A stretch of 13,351 nt of DNA from Actinocrinis sp046724665 (GCA_046724665.1 JBKOWZ010000250.1:1-13351), one strand, 5' to 3'. Counted from the stretch's first letter, positions 1 through 6,881 are shown. The notes: generated by a model not told the origin, from the sequence alone. A program made the numbers and translations.

Positions 1-320
1 GCGCAGATCAGCGCGGCGCACTGCGCGTCGCTCAGCACGTGCTCGATCTCGTGCGCCTTGAGCAGCGTGTTCACCGGCACCACCACGGCGCCGGCGGCCA
101 GGATGCCGAAGTACGCCATCGGGAACCGCGGCTCGTTGCCGACCAGCAGCGCCACCCGGTCCCCCGGCCCGATTCCGGTGCCGGCGAGCGCGGCGGCGTA
201 CTGCCGCGCCCGCCGCCACAGCGTCCGATAGGTCAACCGCTGCGCGCCGAAGACCACCGCCGGCTTGTCCGGGTTGCGCTGCGCGGACTCGGCGAGCACG
301 GCCGCCAAGGACAGGGTCAT
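1..320 (-). CDS. Adenylate-forming acyl-CoA ligase/amide synthetase, N-terminal part (cut by window edge)
   Basis: Only the first 106 residues are present; the gene continues leftward out of the window. It starts at the ATG complementary to 318-320 and reads MTLSLAAVLAESAQRNPDKP, followed by a segment (LTYRTLWRRARQYAAAL, then GIGPGDRVALLVGNEPRF, then GILAAGAVVVPVNTLL) typical of the N-terminal domain of FadD/4CL-type AMP-forming ligases. The ATP-binding and C-terminal catalytic motifs lie outside. It sits 75 nt downstream of the ALA synthase gene on the same strand, so it is probably the third gene of that operon. No strong ribosome binding site is seen. Known C5N pathways need two ANL-superfamily enzymes beside ALA synthase: a ligase that activates ALA and an amide synthetase that joins C5N to a carboxylic acid. 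This gene may be either one (inference), or an ordinary fatty-acyl-CoA ligase. The family call is firm; the substrate is unknown. Confidence 0.85.
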   Translation of the reverse strand, partial: MTLSLAAVLAESAQRNPDKPAVVFGAQRLTYRTLWRRARQYAAALAGTGIGPGDRVALLVGNEPRFPMAYFGILAAGAVVVPVNTLLKAHEIEHVLSDAQCAALIC

Positions 321-395
321 GACATCACGTCTCACTCAGTCGATCGGGCTTTCACGTTCCGGGGCCGGCCGCTCGCCGGTGCGCCGCGACAAGCA

Positions 396-1628
396 TCAGC
401 GTGCGTACACGCGTGGCACGCGCGGGATCTCCAGTTCCTCCCAGATGCCGTCGAGCGCCTCGGCGAACTTCTCCACATCGGTGGTGGTGTGCGTCGCCGA
501 GGGCGCGACCCGCAGGATCTCCTCGCCCTCACGCACGCTGGGCGCGTTGATCGCCTGCACGTAGATGCCGTGCCGCCGCAGCAGCAGCGCCGAGGCCTGC
601 TGGCACAGCTGGTCGTCGCGCACCAGCACCGCCACGATGTGCGAGTCCGGCGACCTGAACGGGATGCCGCGCTCGTTCAGCAGCCGGTGCAGCAGCTGCG
701 CGTTCGTCGCCAGCCGGCCGCGCTCGGCCTCGCTGGAGCGCAGGTGCTGGACCGCCGCGAGGGCGCCCGCGGCCAGCGCCGGCGGCATCGAGGTGGTGAA
801 GATGAACGCCCGCGAGAAGCTGCGCACCGCATCGACCATGGCCGCGGGACCGGCGATGTAGCCCCCTGCGGTGCCGAAGCCCTTGGCCAGGGTGCCCATG
901 TAGACGGTGAAGGCGTCCGCGATGCCCTCTCGGGCGGCGATGCCGGCGCCTTCCGGCCCGTACATGCCGACCGCGTGCACCTCGTCCACGAAGGTGGTGG
1001 CGCCGTACTGCTCGGCCAGCCGGGCGATCTCGGCCATCGGCGCCACGTCCCCGGACATGGAGTACACGGACTCGAAGACGATCAGCTTGGGCCGCGCCGG
1101 GTCGGCGGCGGCGAGCAGCTCGGCCAGGTGCCCGGTGTCGTTGTGCCGGAAGATCGCCTTCTCGGCCCCGCTGTGCCGCAGGCCGTCGATGATCGAGGCG
1201 TGGTTGAGCGCGTCCGAGAAGACCAGGGTGCCGGGCATCCGGCCGGCCAGCACGGTCAGCGCGCCGTCGTTGGCCGTGTAGCCCGAGCCGAAGACCAGCG
1301 CGGCCTGCTTGCCGTGCAGGCCGGCCAGCTCCTTCTCCAGCAGCACGTGGTAGAAGTTCGTGCCGCCGATGTTGCGCGAGCCGCCGGAGCCGGCGCCGAA
1401 GGCGTCGGTCGCGGTCTTCACCGCGTCGAGCACCGAGGGGTGCTGCCCCATGCCGAGGTAGTCGTTGCTGCACCAGACGCTGATCTCCTGATCCAGGCCG
1501 TGTCCGGTGCCGCCGCGGGCGATCGCGCTCGGGAAGCGCCCGGCGCGGCGGCCGAGCTCCAGGAAGGAACGCTTGCGGTCGCCGAGCTCGCGCAGCTCGG
1601 CGGCGAAGAAGTCCTCGTGCTGGGTCAT
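396..1628 (-). CDS. 5-aminolevulinate synthase, probably dedicated to C5N-unit biosynthesis
   Basis: A 410-residue alpha-oxoamine synthase of PLP fold type I that condenses glycine with succinyl-CoA to 5-aminolevulinate in the cytoplasm. Visible family motifs: WCSNDYLGMGQHP (residues 52-64), GGSRNIGGTNFYHVLLEKEL (82-101), SDALNHASIIDG (138-149), VDEVHAVGMYGPEGAG (214-229) with the PLP-ring aspartate D215, and GTLAKGFGTAGGYIAG (245-260) with Schiff-base lysine K249. Length matches bacterial ALA synthases. The ATG at 1628 is chosen because GGAG (complement of 1637-1640) lies 8 nt upstream; an in-frame extension to 1712 has no such site. Most actinomycetes make haem ALA from glutamyl-tRNA, so an ALA synthase beside an acyl-CoA ligase points to the C5N pathway. 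The sequence INAPSV (360-365), where haem-type enzymes usually have INYPTV, agrees with a divergent secondary-metabolism form. Alternatives such as KBL or BioF are less likely given the SNDYLGMGQHP and RNIGGTN matches. Confidence 0.92.
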   Translation of the reverse strand: MTQHEDFFAAELRELGDRKRSFLELGRRAGRFPSAIARGGTGHGLDQEISVWCSNDYLGMGQHPSVLDAVKTATDAFGAGSGGSRNIGGTNFYHVLLEKELAGLHGKQAALVFGSGYTANDGALTVLAGRMPGTLVFSDALNHASIIDGLRHSGAEKAIFRHNDTGHLAELLAAADPARPKLIVFESVYSMSGDVAPMAEIARLAEQYGATTFVDEVHAVGMYGPEGAGIAAREGIADAFTVYMGTLAKGFGTAGGYIAGPAAMVDAVRSFSRAFIFTTSMPPALAAGALAAVQHLRSSEAERGRLATNAQLLHRLLNERGIPFRSPDSHIVAVLVRDDQLCQQASALLLRRHGIYVQAINAPSVREGEEILRVAPSATHTTTDVEKFAEALDGIWEELEIPRVPRVYAR

Positions 1629-1705
1629 GCTCTCCACTCCTGTAGATCGGTACCGTGCTCGGGCGGGGCGCGGGATCCGGTCGAAGCACGGCTCACGCGG
1701 CGGTC

Positions 1706-1738
1706 GGGTCACACGCTCGGGTCACGCGCTCAGGTCAC
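1706..1738. repeat. 13-bp tandem repeat, about 2.5 copies, across the ligase stop codon
   Basis: The unit is RGGTCACRCGCTC. Copies run 1706-1718 and 1719-1731, with a partial third copy at 1732-1738. The array overlaps the TGA of the ligase gene (1730-1732) and the start of the 101-nt spacer before the ALA synthase gene. It could be replication slippage or an RNA-level element; no function is known to me. Confidence 0.7.
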
Positions 1739-3298
1739 CGGATAGAGCTCGCGCAGCCGGTTCTTGTCCGGCTTGCCGGAGGCCCCGAGCGGCAGCTCGT
1801 CCAGGACCCGGATCTCCTCCGGGGCGTGCACCGGGGAGAGCACCACGCCGATGTGCGTGCGGATGTGCGCGACGCTCAGCTGCGCCCCGGGCCGCGGCAC
1901 CACGGCGGCGTGCAGGTGTTCCAGGTTGTCCAGGTCGCGCACCCCGTAGACGGCGACGTCCGCGACGCCGGGCAGGGTGGCGATCTCCCGCTCCACCGCG
2001 GAGGGGTAGATCTTCACCCCGTCGGTCTTCACCACGTCGGCGACCCGGTCGAGCAGGTAGATGTAGCCCTGCTCGTCAACGGTGGCGATGTCGCCGGTCC
2101 GGTACCAGCCGCCGCTCAGCACGCGGCTGGTCGAGGCGGGGTCGTTCAGGTAGCCGTCCATCAGCATCGGCGAGCGCACCCACAGCTCGCCGACCTCGCC
2201 GACCGGCAGCTGCCTGCCGTCGGCCTGGTCGCAGACCTTGACCTCGATCTCCGGGAACGGGCGTCCGGCCGAGGAGCGCAGGTGCGCGACGCGGTGCTCG
2301 CCGGGCAGCATGATGCTGATCCGGCCGGCCTCGGCGCTGCCGTAGACCTGGAACAGGATCGGGCCGAAGACCTCGATCGCCTCCTCGAGGCGGGCCGGCG
2401 CGGCCGCGACGCCGGTGTAGATCAGGGTGCTGAGCGTGGAGAGGTCCGGCCTGTGCGCCTTGACGTACTCCAGGCAGGCGTACAGGTGCGTGGTCGCCAT
2501 GAACGTGCGGGTGATGCCGTGCCGCGCCACGGCTTCGAGCACGCGCGCCGCGTCGAACTCCTCCTGGAGCACGACGAGCCCGCCGTAGCCGAGCACGGCG
2601 TCGGCCACCGGCCCGACCACGAAGCTGAGCGGGGTCGCCACCAGCAGCCGCGGGTTCGGCTCGCCCACCAACCCGATGGTCGCCTCGACCGTGGTCTGCC
2701 ACACCCGCGTCGAGACGCACACACCCTTGGGCTGGCCGGTGCTGCCGCTGCTGAAGCTGACCAGTGCGAGCGAGGCGGGATCGCGGAGCGGCAGTTCGCC
2801 GAGTTCGGCGAGGTCCACCTTGCCCGCCTCCGAGGTGACCGCGGAGCGGGTGGTGATCACGAAGCGGCGCGGGGCGCGGCGGGCCAGCTCCTGCGCGCCC
2901 TCGATGTTCTCCTCGTCGGTGTAGAGCACATCGACCGATGAATCGAGCAGGATGCGCAGGCGCGCCTCGGTGGACAGCACGTGGGCGGTGGAGCCCGGAT
3001 TGGAGCCGCGCACATAGGTCAGTCCCGCGCCGAGCAGGTGCACCGCGTAACGGACCGTCAGCATCTCCGGACTGTTGGGCGCGACCAGGACACCCACCAT
3101 GCCGCCGGGGCCGATGCCGAGCCCGCGCAGGTTGTGCACGGTGTCGATCACGGACCGGGCCAGCTCGCCGGCCGAGATGGAGCGCGCGCGATAGTGCACC
3201 GCGACGCGGTCCGGGTCGGCGGCCAGCGCGGTCAGGATGCCCAGGGCGTAGCAGTCGTCCCCGTCCCACCGGTCCTGCACGCCGTCGGTTTCCGACAT
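1730..3298 (-). CDS. AMP-forming acyl-CoA ligase, candidate ALA-CoA ligase or C5N amide synthetase
   Basis: A 522-residue ANL-superfamily enzyme with the full motif set: P-loop FSSGSTGQPKG (182-192), YGSAE (319-323), WYRTGD (398-403), LLDRVADVVKTDGVKIYP (415-432, DR where many members have GR), and catalytic lysine K509 in PLGASGK. It should adenylate a carboxylate and pass it to CoA or an amine. In C5N pathways one such ligase converts 5-aminolevulinate to ALA-CoA, which cyclises to 2-amino-3-hydroxycyclopent-2-enone, and a second enzyme makes the amide. This gene precedes the ALA synthase gene on the same strand, so it likely has one of these roles (inference from context). The ATG at 3298 is preferred: GGAG ends 6 nt upstream and the conserved domain begins soon after. 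In-frame ATGs at 3310, 3331 and 3382 have weaker or no ribosome site, though 3331 (upstream GGTGA) cannot be excluded. It could also be a free-standing adenylation enzyme for an aryl or amino acid. Confidence 0.88.
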   Translation of the reverse strand: MSETDGVQDRWDGDDCYALGILTALAADPDRVAVHYRARSISAGELARSVIDTVHNLRGLGIGPGGMVGVLVAPNSPEMLTVRYAVHLLGAGLTYVRGSNPGSTAHVLSTEARLRILLDSSVDVLYTDEENIEGAQELARRAPRRFVITTRSAVTSEAGKVDLAELGELPLRDPASLALVSFSSGSTGQPKGVCVSTRVWQTTVEATIGLVGEPNPRLLVATPLSFVVGPVADAVLGYGGLVVLQEEFDAARVLEAVARHGITRTFMATTHLYACLEYVKAHRPDLSTLSTLIYTGVAAAPARLEEAIEVFGPILFQVYGSAEAGRISIMLPGEHRVAHLRSSAGRPFPEIEVKVCDQADGRQLPVGEVGELWVRSPMLMDGYLNDPASTSRVLSGGWYRTGDIATVDEQGYIYLLDRVADVVKTDGVKIYPSAVEREIATLPGVADVAVYGVRDLDNLEHLHAAVVPRPGAQLSVAHIRTHIGVVLSPVHAPEEIRVLDELPLGASGKPDKNRLRELYPVT

Positions 3299-3362
3299 GT
3301 CGATCTCCATTTCGCGCGGGTCTCTGCTCATGGCAGTGTCACCGGATTCAATACGGCTCGGC

Positions 3363-3389
3363 AATGTGCGATCGGCATGCATGAATGAG
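3363..3389 (+). repeat. Copy 1 of a 27-bp direct repeat, near the ligase gene
   Basis: The pattern is AATGTG, four variable bases, then CGGCATKCATGAAT, followed by a looser three-base tail. It matches the copy at 3622-3648 in 21 of 27 positions with identical internal spacing. It lies 65-91 bp upstream of the ligase ATG at 3298, a plausible operator position. Weaker similarity extends about 9 bp further left in both copies. Confidence 0.7.
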
Positions 3390-3413
3390 TGGAGGTACCA
3401 CGAAGAATTACCA

Positions 3414-3438
3414 CCCTAAGTGGCTACCCCAAGTGGGG
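3414..3438. promoter_or_regulatory. Compact operator-like element (13-bp spaced direct repeat plus palindrome)
   Basis: CCCTAAGTGG (3414-3423) recurs as CCCCAAGTGG (3427-3436) at a 13-bp offset. The second half also forms a 5-2-5 palindrome, CCCCA-AG-TGGGG (3427-3438), and the first has CCAC/GTGG ends (3411-3423). This arrangement resembles a site for a dimeric regulator. The regulator family cannot be assigned from sequence alone. Confidence 0.45.
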
Positions 3439-3506
3439 CACCCGCGCTGACTTAGCCGCGCCGCCTCGGTATCGCAGCAGATCACAGCCGTGGCGTGACC
3501 TTCTCT

Positions 3507-3535
3507 CACCTAGATGACAAACTCGCTATATTCAA
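3507..3535 (-). promoter_or_regulatory. Candidate promoter for the leftward ligase/ALA synthase operon
   Basis: On the minus strand, TTGAAT (complement of 3530-3535) is followed after exactly 17 nt by TAGGTG (complement of 3507-3512), a partial match to the streptomycete TAGRRT -10 box. It would give a leader of about 200 nt that contains the operator-like element at 3414-3438 and repeat copy 1. The LLM gene has a similar -35 box (TTGAAC). Confidence 0.4.
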
Positions 3536-3621
3536 TTTCTCAGCAGCCGCGAGACCGTTCTCAAGGCCTTCGCCGGACACCCTCTCGAATTCGCCTCTTC
3601 CCCGCGCAACCGCCGCTGTGT

Positions 3622-3648
3622 AATGTGACACCGGCATTCATGAATTCG
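3622..3648 (+). repeat. Copy 2 of the 27-bp direct repeat, just upstream of the P450 gene
   Basis: It shares AATGTG, N4, then CGGCATKCATGAAT with the copy at 3363-3389. It includes the perfect 10-bp palindrome ATTCATGAAT at 3636-3645 and ends 17 bp before the P450 ATG, overlapping the likely promoter or leader. Confidence 0.7.
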
Positions 3649-3665
3649 ACCGAACGGTGATTGCC

Positions 3666-4895
3666 ATGACGACCACGGAAAGCAGCGGCACCATCCCCGT
3701 GGAGCACGCGGGCGCCTTCCGGTTCCCGGTGCCGAAGGACCCGGCGTGCCCGTTCGATCCGCCGCGCGCCGTCCAGGAGGCAGGGCGCCGGGAGCCGATC
3801 ACCCGGGTGAGCCTGTGGGACGGCACCTCCTGCTGGCTGGTGACGGGGTACGACCACGTGCGCGAGGTGCTCGGCAGCCCGGCCATCAGCGCCGAGGCCA
3901 CCCATCCCGGCTTCCCGTTCCTGGTCGCCGGGGTACGGGAGCTGGTGCGCACCATGAAGCCGACCTTCTTCCGCCAGGACGACCCGGAACACGCGCGGCT
4001 GCGCCGGATGCTCACCGCCGACTTCACGGTCAAGAAGGCCGAGGCGATGCGCCCGGACATCCAGCGGCTGGCCGACGAGCTGATCGACCGGATGACCGAC
4101 GGGCGCTCGGCCGCCGACCTGGTGGCCGACTTCGCGCTGCCGCTGCCCTCCGTGGTGATCTGCCTGATGCTCGGCGTCCCCTACCAGGACCACCACTTCT
4201 TCCAGGAGCGCAGCGCCGCCCTGTTCAGCCTCAAGGCCTCGGCCGAGCAGGTGCGCGCCTCGCAGCAGGAGCTGCTTGCCTATCTGGCGAAGATCGCCGA
4301 GGCCAAGCAGCGCGAGCCGGACGAGAGCGTGATCAGCCGGCTGGTGGCCGCGGGCGAGCTGGACTTCGACTCGATCGCCAGCACCGGGCGGCTGCTGCTG
4401 GTCGCCGGCCACGAGACCACCGCGAACATGATCGCCCTGTCCACGCTCGCGCTGCTGCGCAACCCGGACCAGTTGGCCCGGCTGCGCGAGGACCCGGCGC
4501 TCATCAAGGGCGCCGTCGAGGAGCTGCTGCGCTACCTCACCATCGTGCAGAGCGGCATCCCGCGCGTCGCCGTCGCGGACCTCACCGTCGGCGGGCGCAC
4601 GATCCGCGCCGGCGAGGGCGTGCTGTGCATGGTCAACACGGCCAACCGCGACGAGGCCGTCTTCCCCGGCGGCGACACGCTCGACGTCGGCCGCGACGCG
4701 CGCCGGCACCTCGCGTTCGGTTTCGGCGTGCACCAGTGCCTCGGCCAGCCGCTGGCCCGCGTCGAGCTGGAGGTCGCGCTGGAGACGCTGCTGCGCCGCC
4801 TGCCCGGACTGCGGCTGGACGCGCCGTTCGCGCAGGTCCCCTTCCGGCACGAGGCGTCGATCTTCGGGCTCGGCGCGCTGCCGGTCGCCTGGTAG
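3666..4895 (+). CDS. Cytochrome P450, CYP105-like
   Basis: A 409-residue soluble class I bacterial P450. Visible motifs: I-helix AGHETT (247-252) with the oxygen-activating acid/threonine pair, K-helix ExxR (E286, R289), and the haem loop FGFGVHQCLG (351-360) with thiolate ligand C358. Segments such as RLRRMLTADFTVKKAEAMRP, LPLPSVVICLMLGVPYQDH and FGFGVHQCLGQPLAR resemble CYP105 enzymes of streptomycetes, which hydroxylate or epoxidise secondary metabolites or xenobiotics. The ATG at 3666 is chosen because GGTGA (3656-3660) lies 5 nt upstream; a GTG at 3657 would give three more residues but lacks a site. A ferredoxin gene follows 76 nt downstream, the usual CYP105 pairing. The natural substrate cannot be told from sequence; given the divergent ALA synthase operon, a tailoring oxidation of the same product is the likely role (inference). 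Confidence 0.95.
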   Translation: MTTTESSGTIPVEHAGAFRFPVPKDPACPFDPPRAVQEAGRREPITRVSLWDGTSCWLVTGYDHVREVLGSPAISAEATHPGFPFLVAGVRELVRTMKPTFFRQDDPEHARLRRMLTADFTVKKAEAMRPDIQRLADELIDRMTDGRSAADLVADFALPLPSVVICLMLGVPYQDHHFFQERSAALFSLKASAEQVRASQQELLAYLAKIAEAKQREPDESVISRLVAAGELDFDSIASTGRLLLVAGHETTANMIALSTLALLRNPDQLARLREDPALIKGAVEELLRYLTIVQSGIPRVAVADLTVGGRTIRAGEGVLCMVNTANRDEAVFPGGDTLDVGRDARRHLAFGFGVHQCLGQPLARVELEVALETLLRRLPGLRLDAPFAQVPFRHEASIFGLGALPVAW

Positions 4896-4971
4896 GCCCG
4901 CCCGGCAAGCCACCACCACCTCGCCGGCCTCGCCCGGAGGCGGCCCGATCCGATCTTGGAGCTGAAGCGCC

Positions 4972-5205
4972 ATGCTGCGTGTCGTCATCGACCAGGACAA
5001 GTGCTGCGGTGCCGGAAGCTGCGCGCGCACCGCCCCGGAGGTCTTCGACCAGCGCGACGACGACGGCTTGGTCGTCCTGCTCGACGCCGCGCCGCCGGAA
5101 CGGCTGCGCGAGGCGATCGAGGAGGCCGCCGCGATCTGCCCGGCCGGCGTGATCTCCGTCGTAGACGTCCCCGAACAACCCGTCGCAGGCCCCGCCGATG
5201 TCTGA
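4972..5205 (+). CDS. [3Fe-4S] ferredoxin, electron donor to the adjacent P450
   Basis: A 77-residue small acidic ferredoxin. Cluster ligands are visible as C11, C17 (in CCGAGSC, residues 11-17) and C56 followed by proline (ICPAG). The central position where [4Fe-4S] ferredoxins have a fourth cysteine (residue 14) is alanine, which points to a [3Fe-4S] cluster of the SoyB type; C12 is an extra cysteine. APEVFDQRDDDGLVVLLD (21-38) is characteristic of P450-partner ferredoxins of actinomycetes. The start ATG at 4972 has GGAG at 4958-4961, a somewhat long 10-nt spacer. No ferredoxin reductase gene is in the window, so reduction must rely on an enzyme encoded elsewhere. The coding sequence ends inside a perfect hairpin (5189-5215). 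Confidence 0.93.
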   Translation: MLRVVIDQDKCCGAGSCARTAPEVFDQRDDDGLVVLLDAAPPERLREAIEEAAAICPAGVISVVDVPEQPVAGPADV

Positions 5206-5215
5206 TCGGCGGGGC
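5189..5215 (+). terminator. Intra-operon hairpin across the ferredoxin stop codon
   Basis: Perfect 11-bp arms, 5189-5199 and 5205-5215, flank a 5-nt loop. The TGA stop (5203-5205) lies at the loop/right-arm junction. No T-tract follows. In GC-rich actinomycetes such stems can act as partial terminators, attenuators or mRNA-end stabilisers, and it would separate P450/ferredoxin expression from the oxidase gene that starts 36 nt later. Confidence 0.5.
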
Positions 5216-5251
5216 GGGCCCTCGCCGGAACAACGGAAGGTGACTGGCACG

Positions 5252-6763
5252 ATGATCACACGCAGGACCCTGTTGGGCGGCGGCACCAGCGCGGTGGCCG
5301 TGGCCGGACTGGGGATCGGCAGGAGACCCGCGGGCTCGAGCATCCCGTGGAGCCGGCTGAGCGGCGCTCTCCAGGGCCGCCTTGTGCTGCCGACCGACCC
5401 GGCGTACGCCGACGCCAGGAAGCTCGACCTCGGCCAGTTCGACGCCGCCGACCCGCAGGGCGTCGCGTACTGCGTCAGCAACTCGGACGTGGCCGCCAGC
5501 CTGGCCTTCGCGCAGGACAACTGCCTGCCGTTCGCGGTGCGCAGCGGCGGGCACAGCGGTGGCGGGTTCTCCACGTCCACCGGCATGATCATCGACATCA
5601 GCGGGCTCAACTCGGTGTCCGTCGGTCCGAGCACGGTGACGGTCGGGTCGGGCAACCAGGGCGTGGACGTCATCAACGCGCTGGCGCCGCACGGCCTCGC
5701 GATACCCGGCGGCTACTGCCCGACGGTCGGCGTCGGCGGCTACTACCAGGGCGGCGGCATCGGCCTGCTGACCCGCTCCGCCGGGCTGGGCTCGGACCGG
5801 GTCGTCTCGGCGCAGGTGGTGCTCGCCAACGGCAGCACGGTCACCGCGTCGGCGGCGCAGAACCCGGACCTGTTCTGGGCGCTGCGCGGCGGTGGCGGCG
5901 GCAACTTCGGCGTCGTCACCGCGTTCGAGGTCACCCCGGTCCCGGTCAGCCAGGTCAGCCTGATCGAACTGAGCTACCGCTGGGACGACGCGCCGCAGGC
6001 GCTGGACGGCTACGCGCAGTGGCTCGTCGCGGCGCCGCGTCCGGTCGCCTCCGCGGTCCTGATCACCCTCGCCGACGCGACGCCGGGCAACACGCCGGCG
6101 CCGGTGATCTACCTGCTCTCCTCCGGCTCGCCCACCGAGCTAAGCAACGAGGCGGCGCGCCTGGTCGCGCTGACCGGCGCCCCGCAGGGCCAGTCGCCGA
6201 CCACGACGCTGCCATACCAGGCCGCGTTGATGGCCCTGTTCGGCTGCTCGGCGTATTCGGTCTCGCAGTGCCACCGCACCGACAACTCCGCCGGCGGCGT
6301 GCTGCCGCGCCAGGAGTTCGGCCTGCTGCGCAGCCGCCTGTTCAGCGCGCCGCCCTCGCTCGGCATGTGGGAGCAGGTCGCGGCGCTGTTCGAGACCCAG
6401 CGCCAGCCGGGCCAGACGCACGCGCTGGAGATCTGGCCGCTCAACGGCGCGGTGCAGGACGTCTCCCCCTCGTACACCGCCTTCGTCCACCGCGACTCGC
6501 TGATGAGCGTGAGCTTCCTGGCGAGCATCGGCGACGCCGCGAACGTAACCCCGGCCAGTCAGGCGGCGGGCAAGGCGTGGGTGGACAACGGATTCGCCAT
6601 CATCGATCCCGAGTCCTCCGGCGAGACGTACCAGAACTTCATCGACGCCGAGCTGACCGACTGGCAGCGCTCTTACTACGGCGCGAACTACCCGCGCCTG
6701 GCCCGCACCAAGTGGTCCTACGACCCGCACAACGTCTTCAGGTTCGCCCAGTCCATCCGCTGA
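5252..6763 (+). CDS. Tat-exported, bicovalent FAD-linked oxidase (berberine bridge enzyme-like)
   Basis: A 503-residue flavoprotein oxidase. Residues 1-25 form a twin-arginine signal (MITRRTLLGGG, then a hydrophobic AVAVAGLGIG stretch), so folded export across the membrane is expected; no clear AxA cleavage site is seen. The PCMH-type FAD-binding domain carries both covalent-flavin residues: H101 in RSGGHSGGG and C156 in GGYCPTVGVGG. GNFGVVTAFEV and the C-terminal NYPRLARTKWSYDPHNVFRF are standard for the BBE family. Such enzymes oxidise alcohols, sugars or amines, or close rings, using O2 and releasing H2O2; AknOx of aclacinomycin synthesis is a known bacterial example. The ATG at 5252 is chosen over a longer frame from 5198 because GGAAGGTGA (5235-5243) precedes it and the Tat motif then sits at the N-terminus. 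Position after P450 and ferredoxin suggests a late, possibly extracellular, maturation step (inference). Confidence 0.92.
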   Translation: MITRRTLLGGGTSAVAVAGLGIGRRPAGSSIPWSRLSGALQGRLVLPTDPAYADARKLDLGQFDAADPQGVAYCVSNSDVAASLAFAQDNCLPFAVRSGGHSGGGFSTSTGMIIDISGLNSVSVGPSTVTVGSGNQGVDVINALAPHGLAIPGGYCPTVGVGGYYQGGGIGLLTRSAGLGSDRVVSAQVVLANGSTVTASAAQNPDLFWALRGGGGGNFGVVTAFEVTPVPVSQVSLIELSYRWDDAPQALDGYAQWLVAAPRPVASAVLITLADATPGNTPAPVIYLLSSGSPTELSNEAARLVALTGAPQGQSPTTTLPYQAALMALFGCSAYSVSQCHRTDNSAGGVLPRQEFGLLRSRLFSAPPSLGMWEQVAALFETQRQPGQTHALEIWPLNGAVQDVSPSYTAFVHRDSLMSVSFLASIGDAANVTPASQAAGKAWVDNGFAIIDPESSGETYQNFIDAELTDWQRSYYGANYPRLARTKWSYDPHNVFRFAQSIR

Positions 6764-6832
6764 GCGCCGATCGCGCACCGGCCGGCGCCCGGACGATGCG
6801 CGCCGACGACACGCGCCGACAAGCACGCCGAC

Positions 6833-6881
6833 CGACGGCCGCCTGCCTCCCCGGACCATCGCGGGGTGGCGGCGGCCGTCG
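6833..6881. terminator. Bidirectional hairpin terminator between convergent genes
   Basis: Perfect 11-bp arms at 6833-6843 and 6871-6881 enclose a second stem (6845-6853 with 6862-6870, one T/T mismatch) and an 8-nt loop. It lies between the stop of the FAD oxidase (6763) and the stop of the convergent LLM oxidoreductase (6900), so it likely terminates both transcripts. There is no T-run, as is common in streptomycetes. Confidence 0.75.

Larger units (their letters stand above)
3299..3665. promoter_or_regulatory. Divergent control region between ligase operon and P450 operon
   Basis: This 367-bp region separates two divergently transcribed gene sets and has no convincing ORF of its own. It is clearly richer in A and T than the genes around it, especially 3505-3545 and 3620-3660. 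It contains a candidate leftward promoter, a pair of 27-bp direct repeats and a compact repeat/palindrome element, each listed separately. No sharp rightward promoter was found; a TAATGT hexamer at 3621-3626 is the best -10 candidate but has no good -35 box. Confidence 0.7.

Noticed and set aside
39..1745. Long plus-strand open frame of 568 residues over the ALA synthase region
   Set aside because: Antisense shadow of a gene with full ALA synthase motifs; its composition (rich in R, G, A, H, Q) is that of a GC-rich non-coding frame.
1655..2941. Plus-strand open frames over the acyl-CoA ligase gene
   Set aside because: They are antisense to a ligase with every ANL motif in order and show no recognisable domain.
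3299..3382. N-terminal extension of the ligase to an ATG at 3382
   Set aside because: No Shine-Dalgarno sequence upstream, the ATG lies inside the 27-bp repeat, and the added residues precede any conserved domain.
3561..5030. Minus-strand 489-residue open frame over the P450
   Set aside because: Shadow frame; the plus strand carries the haem loop, ExxR and AGHETT motifs.
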